Assembly: GCA_027451455.1 (NCBI GenBank)
Contig: DAIDJI010000079.1
Span: forward strand, 1 to 12,513
Direction of reading: 5' to 3'
Length of the DNA stretch: 12,513 nt
DNA from: Planctomycetales bacterium
Lineage (GTDB): Bacteria; Planctomycetota; Planctomycetia; Isosphaerales; Isosphaeraceae
Positions 1 to 6,274 of the stretch are shown here, piece after piece. Both the position numbers and the translations under genes were made by a program. Numbering within the stretch: position 1 is the first letter of the stretch; the number at the start of each line of letters is the position of its first letter. The notes under the pieces were generated by a model. It was not told the DNA's origin, did not search any database, and worked only from the letters and a program-made list of their open reading frames with translations.

Positions 1-41
1 CGGATCTATTTGCGCGACAGGATGGATTCGATTGACCTGGA

Positions 42-1466
42 TCAGGTCGAAGGGGCGGCGAACGAGGACATCGGGTCGGACGATTCGGGGTCGCTCATCT
101 CGGCGTGTTCCTCATCGTCGGGGACGTGACGCGGGATCTCCTGCGCCCGGCGCGCGATCGGGAGGGATCGCCTGCCCAGTTCGATCATTGCGGCGAGGGT
201 CCAGAGGCCGATTGGGAGGGTCGCGTAGTGAGCGTAGCTGTCGGCGGCGTTGAGGACCCACGACTGAGGCGGCAGGAGGAGGACGACGGCGTAGGCCGCC
301 CCTGAAAGCACTCCGCAGGCCATTCCGGCGAGCATGAGCGCGGCGAGGAGATGGCCGCCCTCAGCGGCGAGCAGGCGGCCGTAACCTCGGATCGCGTCGA
401 CCGAACGGCCGCGGGTCCAGGCGATCGCGCCGGCCATCCCGACGGTGAGCATCGCGGCCGACTGGATGTCCGCCAGGCCCCAGTCGCCCAGTTGCCATCG
501 GATGTAATGGCCGATCTCGGTGGAATGAACCGAGGTTGGCAGGTGGTCATTTGCCAGTAGGACGAATGCCGCGACGTACCGGGATGGGAGTGCGGCGAGG
601 CAGGCGATTGAGGCGGCCGGCATCAGCGCGATGGCCTGGGCCGGCGAGAATCGGACCTCGTCGGTGTCGTCGAGTCCGGCGTTGCGGAGCGTTGCGAGCA
701 GCCAGGCCAGGAGAAAGCCGTCGACAAAGGCCATCCCGAGCGGGATGAGGATCGTCTCGATGACGAGGCAGTTGCCGTAAGGAAGTTCGGGGCTGCCGGC
801 CAGTCGGGCGACGATCCGATAGAGGATGTAAACCACGCCGGTTCCCCAGGCGAGAGTGGTCCAGCCAGGTCGGGGACCCCCGAAGCTTCGGCGGTTGGTG
901 TCGGCCATCTCCTCGTCGTCCTGGGGTTCAATCGAGGCCCGAAACAGGGCGATCACGGCGACGATGAGCAGCGGCATGTTGTCGGCGAGGCCAGCGACGT
1001 CGCGAAGCGGGGTCACGGCGGCCAGCACGCCCTGCTCGACGGCCAGCTCGCCCAGCGATCGGGTTCGGAGGAGCGCCAGGAGATCGGCGCGGCCGCTCTC
1101 GCGCCAGAAGAGAAGGGCCTGGGCTCCGGTCCACGAGAGGACTGCCAGGCCGATCAGGATGGCGACCGCACCGGCCGAGCGCCGGAGCCGTCCGATCCCC
1201 TCGCCGATCAGTTTGAGGTGGCCCGGGACGTCGAACAACTGCCGGAGCGCCCGGCCTGGCCCCTGCGCCATCAGGACGAAAAGCAGGAGCAGGCCCCATC
1301 CCGCGAGCAGCACCCAGACGCCGTGTGAGCCGGGGGCTGATCGCGGTGAGCTGAGCGTCAGGCTTCCGCACCATCGGCGGAGGGCGAGCAAGGCCACCGC
1401 CCCTGGATTCGAGGGATCGGGCGCCGTCTGCGCCCAGATCGACCACCCTGCCATCATCTCGATCAC
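42..1466 (-). CDS. Multi-pass membrane protein, function unknown
   Basis: A 474-residue protein with about eight or nine hydrophobic segments, roughly at residues 50-67, 98-121, 163-176, 203-222, 235-260, 276-302, 336-350, 369-398 and 412-430, so it should sit in the cytoplasmic membrane. An acidic loop (PQDDEE, around 181-186) separates the third and fourth segments. The tail from about 440 is hydrophilic and rich in Asp, Glu and Ser. I see no enzyme or transporter motif and do not recognise the family. The start is a GTG at 1466 with a GGGGGA ribosome-binding-like stretch 7 nt upstream; ATG codons at 1457 and 1454 are alternatives. A TACAAT -10-like hexamer lies 47 nt upstream. The gene is transcribed away from the glycoside hydrolase gene and has no co-directional partner inside the window. 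Reality of the gene rests on length, the coherent membrane pattern and GC-rich codon use; function is unassigned. Confidence 0.8.
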   Translation of the reverse strand: MIEMMAGWSIWAQTAPDPSNPGAVALLALRRWCGSLTLSSPRSAPGSHGVWVLLAGWGLLLLFVLMAQGPGRALRQLFDVPGHLKLIGEGIGRLRRSAGAVAILIGLAVLSWTGAQALLFWRESGRADLLALLRTRSLGELAVEQGVLAAVTPLRDVAGLADNMPLLIVAVIALFRASIEPQDDEEMADTNRRSFGGPRPGWTTLAWGTGVVYILYRIVARLAGSPELPYGNCLVIETILIPLGMAFVDGFLLAWLLATLRNAGLDDTDEVRFSPAQAIALMPAASIACLAALPSRYVAAFVLLANDHLPTSVHSTEIGHYIRWQLGDWGLADIQSAAMLTVGMAGAIAWTRGRSVDAIRGYGRLLAAEGGHLLAALMLAGMACGVLSGAAYAVVLLLPPQSWVLNAADSYAHYATLPIGLWTLAAMIELGRRSLPIARRAQEIPRHVPDDEEHAEMSDPESSDPMSSFAAPST

Positions 1467-1930
1467 GACCGCGTCCCCCGGGCCTCTCGACGTCCGATCC
1501 CGACATCCGACGATTGTAATCGGCGAGCGACGTTGGGGCCAGCGTCCCGAGGATCAAGAGAAATGGGCGCCGGTCGCGTCGAGAAACGCCGGGTTGCTCG
1601 GCGATCACGATCGACGGAGACCGCAGGGCGAAGTCGCGGATAAACCTGGTCCGGTCCCGCCGGATGGACCTCGCTCCAGGGTTCTTTTGAATGGATCCCT
1701 CCGTGGATTGCGAGTCGTTCCTTTACGCGGGCGCGACTACGGTTCTTGATGGGCGCCGGTTCGATCGTTTTCGTCTCTGCGTTGATTATTTACCACGTCC
1801 GCCGGAGATCGTGGGTCGGTCCGATGGCACAGGAGTAAAAAACCAAGACATGAATCCGTCGACGGCGTAAGGAGTGTCTGTTCCACGATGCGTTCCTTGG
1901 CTCCGTTCGCAGGCACCAGAGGAAAATGCA
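1467..1930. other. Gene-free interval between divergent genes
   Basis: This 464-bp stretch separates the divergently transcribed membrane protein and glycoside hydrolase genes and should carry both promoters. The open frames across it lack protein-like composition and recognisable motifs. A 12-bp direct repeat, ATGGGCGCCGGT, occurs at 1563-1574 and 1749-1760. The right part (about 1770-1850) is locally richer in A and T, for example GTTGATTATTTACC and GAGTAAAAAACC, which would suit a promoter for the downstream gene, but I cannot place a convincing -35/-10 pair. No tRNA-like fold or terminator was evident. Confidence 0.5.
1513..1518 (-). promoter_or_regulatory. Possible -10 element upstream of the membrane protein gene
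   Basis: On the minus strand this reads TACAAT, one mismatch from the sigma70 consensus, 47 nt before the proposed GTG start at 1466. It sits inside a short inverted repeat (CGATT, 2-nt centre, AATCG; 1511-1522). The hexamer 17 nt further upstream (TGGCCC) is a poor -35 match, so the call is tentative. Confidence 0.25.
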
Positions 1931-4570
1931 ATGAGCCAGTACAGCAGCAAGGTCCGCGAGGGTCGAGTTTCCTTCCGGGATCTCTGTTGGCGAGCACCAC
2001 GTCGACGGGGGAGTTCAAGCCGGGTTCGGCCGGGCATCGAGTCGCTCGAGGGACGGGCACTGCTCGCGACGGTTTCGGTGGATGCCGGCCAGGTTATCCG
2101 GACGGTGGCGCCGCAACTCCTCGGCGTGAACGTGAACTGGTGGGATTCGAACCTCAACACCCCACAGACGCAGCAGATGGTCCAGGCCGCGGGGCTGACG
2201 ATGTTTCGCTTCCCGGGCGGGTCCAGCTCAGACACCTTCCACTTCAACGCTCCACCGAGCTACAACGGCCAGGGGACGGATTCCAGCATTGCCAGCTTCA
2301 TCTCCTCGGTCAATGGTGTTGGGCTGGCCACGCTCGACTACGGCTCGGGGAGTCCACAGGAGGCGGCGGCGTTCCTCGCCTATCTTGAGGCACCCGTCGG
2401 CAACACCACGCCGATCGGCAATGGGCAGGAGTGGAACAATGCGGCCAACGCCTGGCAGACCGTGAACTGGCAGAACGCCGGATACTGGGCGAGTCTTCGA
2501 GCCTCGGCCCCGCTCGCCGTTGACGACGGACTGAACTTCCTCCGGCTCGACCATCCTGCGCCGTTCAATGTGAATGACTGGGAGGTCGGCAACGAGGTGT
2601 ACGGTAGCTGGGAGGTTGACCATCACGCGATTCCGCACGACCCGGCCACCTACATCGCCTTTGCGAAGCAGTTCGCCGCCTATGCGGCCCAGATCGATCC
2701 AACGATCTCGATCGGTCTCGACGTCGGCAGTCCGGGCGACAACAACAACTGGACGGCCAATATCCTTCAACAGTCGGCCGCGCAGGGCTTCGTCCCCGGG
2801 TTCCTCAGCGATCACAACTACGTCCAGGCGCCGGGGAGTGAGAGCGATTCCAACTTGCTTCTGGGGACCGTCTCCGACACGTCGAGTAATCCCTCGGATC
2901 CTGGGAATCCGTATGACTGGGCCGTCCGAGCGGCCGATTACGAGAGCCTGATCAACCAGTACCTCGGCGCGGCCGGCAAGAACGTTCAGCTCCTGGCCAC
3001 CGAGTTCAACTCGGTTTATTCGAATCCAGGGAAGCAGACGACCAGCCTGGTCAACGGCCTCTTCGTGGCCGATTCGCTCGGTGCGCTGCTCGCGACGCCG
3101 TACAACGGCGCCGATGTCTGGGACCTGCGCAACTCCTATTCCACGGGGGGCAACAACTCGTCGAGTCTCTATGGATGGCGACAGGGAGGCGACTACGGGC
3201 TCATCGGCAGTCCTGGCGGCTCTGCCCCGGCCACTGGCCCATATGTCCCGTATCCGACCTACTTCGCCGAGCAACTGGCCTCGAAGATCATCCAGGCCGG
3301 GGGCCAGGTGGTGCAGGCCAGCAGCAGCGACCCGAACCTGGCGACGTACGCCGTCCTCGAGCCCAACGGGCACCTCGATCTTCTGGTGATCAACAAGAGC
3401 GTCTCGGGCCCGATCACCGGCCAGTTCCAGCTCGCCAATTTCGCGCCGGCCTCGCAGGCCCAGGCCTGGCAATACGGCGAGGCGCAGGACACGGCCCAGA
3501 GCCAGACCACGGATGGACACTCCGCGCTGGCCAGCTTCACGGCGAATCTCGGGGTGAGCGGGTCGACGGTCTCGTATTCGTTCCCGGCATACTCGATGAC
3601 GGTCCTCGACCTGGGCCGGGCGTCGACGGGTGGATCCGGGCCGACGATCACGCAAGCGGCGGCGGCCTCGCCGAGCCCCGTCGATGGGACGTCCACCGTG
3701 CTCTCGGTCTCGGCGAGCGACCCGTTGGGGGCCTCGGGGCTGGCCTATAGCTGGGCGGTGATGGGCACTCCTCCCGCGCCTGTGACGTTCAACGCCAACG
3801 GGACGAATGCGGCGCAGAGCGTCACGGCGACCTTCGCGTCGGCGGGGTCGTATACATTCCAGGTCACGGTCAGCGACCCGTCGGGCTACATCGCCACGAG
3901 TCAGGTGACGGTGCTGGTCAACCAGACCCTCCACTCGGTTCGTGTCAGCCCCGGTTCGATCTCGGTCCAGGCCGGCGGCCAGCAGTCGTTCTCGGCCACC
4001 GGCTACGACCAGTTCGGCAACCCGATGGCCACGCAGCCGGCCTTCGCCTGGTCGATCGCGCAGGGTGGCGGAACGATCAATGCGTCGACCGGTGTCTACA
4101 CGGCGCCTTCGTCGGCCGGCACGGCGATCGTGCAGGCGAACGGCGGTGGGCTCTCGGCGACGTCGTCCGTCACGATTACGACGCCTCCGCCGGTGACCTC
4201 GGGCGTCTCGGTCGCGTACACGCTCTACTCGTCATGGAACTCCGGGTTCAACGCCGGGATCTCCCTCACCAATAAGGGGACGACCGCCATCAACGGCTGG
4301 ACCCTGCAATTCCAGTTCGCGGCCCAGATCACCTCGATCTGGAACGCGGTGATCGTCAGTCATGTTGGGACGCTCTACACGCTTCAGGGCGCCAGTTATG
4401 ACACCACGATCTACCCAGGCGAGACGATCTCGATCGGCTTCCTGGGGACGCCGGGCAGCGCACCCGTCCCGCCATCGAACTTCGTCTTCAATGGTGCGCC
4501 GGTCGGGAGCGGCGGGATCATGGCCCTGGTCAACACCGGCGGCCACAAGAAGTCGCATCATCGGGGCTGA
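1931..4570 (+). CDS. Secreted modular GH-A clan glycoside hydrolase with C-terminal CBM2
   Basis: 879 residues, probably exported and acting on plant polysaccharide. The ATG at 1931 is chosen because AGAGGA lies 5-7 nt upstream; an in-frame GTG at 1874 would add 19 residues. Residues 1-47 are basic and end in SLEGRALLA, a LEPR-XLL-like motif of large planctomycete surface proteins, with no classical hydrophobic signal. Residues about 49-455 resemble an (alpha/beta)8 clan GH-A barrel like the GH51/COG3534 arabinofuranosidases: WEVGNE gives acid/base E222 and LLATEFN gives nucleophile E358. Residues about 456-562 look like the usual beta domain. Then come a PKD-like domain (about 570-663), a bacterial Ig-like domain (about 667-750) and a CBM2 (about 757-857). 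The CBM2 keeps W769, W790 and W804 but has Y823 where the third binding-face Trp usually sits. The tail GGHKKSHHRG is basic. No Cys follows C19. Exact family and substrate are uncertain. Confidence 0.88.
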   Translation: MSQYSSKVREGRVSFRDLCWRAPRRRGSSSRVRPGIESLEGRALLATVSVDAGQVIRTVAPQLLGVNVNWWDSNLNTPQTQQMVQAAGLTMFRFPGGSSSDTFHFNAPPSYNGQGTDSSIASFISSVNGVGLATLDYGSGSPQEAAAFLAYLEAPVGNTTPIGNGQEWNNAANAWQTVNWQNAGYWASLRASAPLAVDDGLNFLRLDHPAPFNVNDWEVGNEVYGSWEVDHHAIPHDPATYIAFAKQFAAYAAQIDPTISIGLDVGSPGDNNNWTANILQQSAAQGFVPGFLSDHNYVQAPGSESDSNLLLGTVSDTSSNPSDPGNPYDWAVRAADYESLINQYLGAAGKNVQLLATEFNSVYSNPGKQTTSLVNGLFVADSLGALLATPYNGADVWDLRNSYSTGGNNSSSLYGWRQGGDYGLIGSPGGSAPATGPYVPYPTYFAEQLASKIIQAGGQVVQASSSDPNLATYAVLEPNGHLDLLVINKSVSGPITGQFQLANFAPASQAQAWQYGEAQDTAQSQTTDGHSALASFTANLGVSGSTVSYSFPAYSMTVLDLGRASTGGSGPTITQAAAASPSPVDGTSTVLSVSASDPLGASGLAYSWAVMGTPPAPVTFNANGTNAAQSVTATFASAGSYTFQVTVSDPSGYIATSQVTVLVNQTLHSVRVSPGSISVQAGGQQSFSATGYDQFGNPMATQPAFAWSIAQGGGTINASTGVYTAPSSAGTAIVQANGGGLSATSSVTITTPPPVTSGVSVAYTLYSSWNSGFNAGISLTNKGTTAINGWTLQFQFAAQITSIWNAVIVSHVGTLYTLQGASYDTTIYPGETISIGFLGTPGSAPVPPSNFVFNGAPVGSGGIMALVNTGGHKKSHHRG

Positions 4571-5019
4571 TCGCCCGGCCTTCGAGGGACGACCAGGCTG
4601 GCGGTCTGGATCATAACCGGCTGGTCGTCCTGATTGAAGGTCGTGCTGCGAACCCGGACGATCCCACGGTCCGGGTTCGACTGCGAGAGGCGGATCTCGA
4701 CGACCTCCGACTCGATCCTCAGGACGTCGCCCGGGTAGACCGGACGCGGCCAGCGGATCGATTCGACGCCGAGGCCGATGAGTCCGCCGGCCACCTTCAG
4801 CTCACCGTCGACGAGGAGGCGCATCGTGATCGCGGCGGTCTGCCATCCGCTGGCGACCAGCCGGCCGAAAAGGCTTCCAGACGCTGCCTCCTCGTCGAGG
4901 TGGAACGGTTGCGGGTCGAATTCAGCGGCAAACGACTTGATCCTTTCGACGCCGACCTCCATTGTTCCTGACCGGAATACTTGACCGACGGCGAGGTCTT
5001 CGAGGTACATCGGCGGCAT
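4558..5019 (-). CDS. MaoC-like (R)-hydratase family protein, single hot-dog domain
   Basis: A 153-residue protein, the normal size for a single-domain MaoC-type enoyl-CoA hydratase. The hydratase-2 motif is visible as FDPQPFHLD (34-42), giving the catalytic pair D35 and H40; the usual Asn between them is Gln here. The N-terminal YLEDLAVGQVF and the later RPVYPGDVL are also typical of the family. Known relatives hydrate trans-2-enoyl-CoA thioesters in fatty acid or polyhydroxyalkanoate metabolism; the substrate here cannot be read from sequence. The ATG at 5019 is supported by GAGGAAG 5 nt upstream; a second ATG lies 9 nt downstream. Its last 13 bp overlap the end of the convergent glycoside hydrolase gene. 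An acyl-CoA ligase is encoded 1.2 kb away in the opposite direction, so a shared acyl-CoA pathway is possible but not shown. Confidence 0.9.
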   Translation of the reverse strand: MPPMYLEDLAVGQVFRSGTMEVGVERIKSFAAEFDPQPFHLDEEAASGSLFGRLVASGWQTAAITMRLLVDGELKVAGGLIGLGVESIRWPRPVYPGDVLRIESEVVEIRLSQSNPDRGIVRVRSTTFNQDDQPVMIQTASLVVPRRPGDQPR

Positions 5020-5240
5020 CGGGGCTTCCTCGGGCGGTCATTGAGGCGACGGGTCGTCGACCACGGAAAGCGGTGGCTGCGTCCACTGAGTTTTCTTGAG
5101 GAAGGATACCGTCGTTGATCCGCGAAGGGAACCAGTCAAGGCCACGCCGGATTGGCGAGCAAGAGCCTTTCAATCGATCTTCAGGGCCTTCCGGAGGACC
5201 TCCTTCCAGCCATACGCTCATGTTTCGATATATACGATTA
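5020..5240. other. Gene-free stretch upstream of the MaoC-like gene
   Basis: Between the MaoC-like start and the sigma-factor remnant. An open frame begins on the minus strand at ATG 5221 and runs into the MaoC gene, but its composition looks random and it has no recognisable domain. A second minus-strand frame reads AYGWKEVLRKALKID and then a stop (about 5173-5217), which could be a scrap of a lost gene. This segment should contain the MaoC promoter, which I could not locate. Confidence 0.4.
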
Positions 5241-5274
5241 TTATGTTAATAGTTTTATGAAATTATTAGAAATT
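5221..5274. other. AT-rich patch at the truncation point of the sigma-factor remnant
   Basis: By hand count only 9 of these 54 bases are G or C (about 17%), while the surrounding DNA is visibly GC-rich. The patch begins right after the ECF sigma similarity ends (codon TGG, 5283-5285 on the plus coordinate) and supplies the out-of-place terminal residues and stop of that frame. It has TATATA- and TAATA-type runs that could act as a promoter or curved DNA, but no clear inverted repeats or target-site duplication. It could be a scar of a mobile element or of foreign DNA. Confidence 0.55.
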
Positions 5275-5507
5275 CGCTTGGACCAGTCGCTGAGGGTTGT
5301 TCCGGGGTGGAGCGAGGCTGCCTGCGAGGCCAGGACCAGGAACGTGGCCGGATCGGCGTCCTCGGTCGAGGCTCGATCGGCCGCAGACGCCCTGGACCCT
5401 CCGACCGTGGCGCGGACGATGGCAGCGAAGGCGGCCTCGCTCCGTTCGTGGACGAACCGGTCGAGGAGATCGATGTCCGACTTTTCACCCAGCACGGTAG
5501 GACTCAT
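5241..5507 (-). pseudogene. Decayed, 3'-truncated ECF RNA polymerase sigma factor
   Basis: The 88-residue frame starts at ATG 5507 (GGGGAG about 6 nt upstream) and opens like planctomycete ECF sigma factors: DIDLLDRFVHERSEAAFAAIVR, here given from 11 on as DLLDRFVHERSEAAF. It resumes with EDADPATFLVLASQAASL and DW, matching the usual EDAFQATFLVLARKA of region 2. Between these blocks the frame is wrong. Over 5365-5412 another minus-strand frame reads RHGRRVQGVCGRSSLD, close to the family's RHGPMVLGVCRRVLGD. So one base appears lost after the AIVR codons, with a compensating deletion of several codons before EDA. After DW the sequence enters AT-rich DNA and stops, so the rest of region 2 and all of region 4 are missing. 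An intact family member is typically 170-200 residues or longer. It cannot be a working sigma factor. Confidence 0.8.
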
Positions 5508-5613
5508 CCTTTGCTCCCCGCGATCTCGGGCCGTCCGGATCGCCCTGAATGACCAATGCGGCCCTCTGCGCACTTTTGGGGGAAGAGGGACCGGTCATCT
5601 GGGGTGGCCGGGC

Positions 5614-6168
5614 TCATCGGCGGCCCTGCCGGCCTCTCGCGTATCGATAGGCGGACCGGACCTGTTCGTCGTCCCAGTCGACGATCTTCGGAGGATAGCC
5701 CTGCTTCTTGCCGAACGCGATGACCAGTCCCTTGGCGTCGGGGTCTTGCTTGGCCGCCCATCCGAGGAGCTGTCGGCCGTCGGCCGGGGCGGCTCGATCG
5801 TCGGCGGGGCTATCCTCGGCGTCGCGACGGCCCCGGGGTGGGGGCGGTGGGTCGTCGTATCGTCGGCTCTCGCGATGGGATGGGGCCGGGGCTCGAGGCG
5901 CGGGTGGCGGCGGCGGTTGCGGCGGCGCGGTAACCCGGTCGCGGTGTCGATCGAGCTGCTCGTCGACGGCCGATTCGCAGAACTCCAGCCAGTGGTCGCG
6001 GATCCGGAGAAGTTCGTCGTCCGGCGTTCCGCCCGGGATCTCGACCTCGATCTCGCAGGTCGCGCCGGCGCTTCCGTCTCGTCCCGTGGCTTCCTTGCGA
6101 GTCACTCCGACTTTCATTCGTATCACGGGGTCGATCTCCCACGGCGATCGTTTCGAGCGAGCCGCCAC
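5614..6168 (-). CDS. Proline-rich hypothetical protein
   Basis: 184 residues from a GTG at 6168; an in-frame ATG at 6117 (residue 18, MKVGVTRKE) is an equally possible start, since neither has a strong ribosome-binding site (GAAGGAA is 14 nt before the GTG). Three parts are visible. An N-terminal beta/alpha segment (about 18-77) contains CEIEVEIPGG and an acidic, helix-like DDELLRIRDHWLEFCES. A low-complexity linker follows (about 80-118), with runs of five or more prolines and many Arg and Asp. A compact C-terminal block (about 128-176) contains DGRQLLGWAAKQ, AFGKKQGYPPKIVDWDDEQV and an aromatic end. The folded-linker-folded layout, and its sense-strand plausibility compared with the opposite frame, suggest a real gene. 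I do not recognise the family. It lies 106 bp upstream of the sigma-factor remnant in the same direction and is divergent from the acyl-CoA ligase gene. Confidence 0.7.
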   Translation of the reverse strand: MAARSKRSPWEIDPVIRMKVGVTRKEATGRDGSAGATCEIEVEIPGGTPDDELLRIRDHWLEFCESAVDEQLDRHRDRVTAPPQPPPPPAPRAPAPSHRESRRYDDPPPPPRGRRDAEDSPADDRAAPADGRQLLGWAAKQDPDAKGLVIAFGKKQGYPPKIVDWDDEQVRSAYRYARGRQGRR

Positions 6169-6203
6169 ATCGCGGGTTCTGGTTCCTTCAGGCGGTGATC
6201 CAC

Positions 6204-6217
6204 CGTATCATAATACG
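6204..6217. promoter_or_regulatory. Short inverted repeat in a divergent promoter region
   Basis: CGTAT, a 4-nt centre (CATA) and ATACG form a perfect 5-bp-arm inverted repeat. It lies in the 106-bp gap between the divergent hypothetical and acyl-CoA ligase genes, and includes the -10-like CATAAT. It could be an operator or simply part of a promoter; arms this short can occur by chance. Confidence 0.25.
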
Positions 6218-6274
6218 CCGCGGATACGCCCCAGGACACGAAATGACCGAGGATGGACGCGAGCGAGGTGCGCG

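Noticed and set aside
1..132. Plus-strand frame at the left edge ending at 130-132
   Set aside because: It could be the end of a gene entering the window, but the Ser-rich tail shows no motif and it overlaps the end of the minus-strand membrane protein gene. Not enough is visible.
1745..1775. GGTTCGATC resembling a tRNA T-loop
   Set aside because: No pairing T-stem, no acceptor stem and no anticodon arm can be built around it.
1850..1869. Six-codon mini-ORF (MNPSTA) before the glycoside hydrolase gene, as a leader peptide
   Set aside because: The possible ribosome-binding site is about 13 nt away, and there is no attenuator-like pairing or codon bias to support regulation.
2228..3934. 568-codon minus-strand frame inside the glycoside hydrolase gene
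   Set aside because: It is rich in Arg, Gly and Val with no motif, and is fully antisense to a gene with clear catalytic and binding domains.
5152..6198. Long plus-strand open frame (348 codons)
   Set aside because: It runs antisense to the sigma-factor remnant and the proline-rich gene, its composition is Arg/Ser-rich as expected of a shadow frame in GC-rich DNA, and it has no domain signature.
5708..6274. N-terminal extension of the acyl-CoA ligase frame
   Set aside because: The extra 189 codons have no ANL similarity and overlap the opposite-strand gene. The ATG at 6275 has a ribosome-binding site and family similarity starts there.
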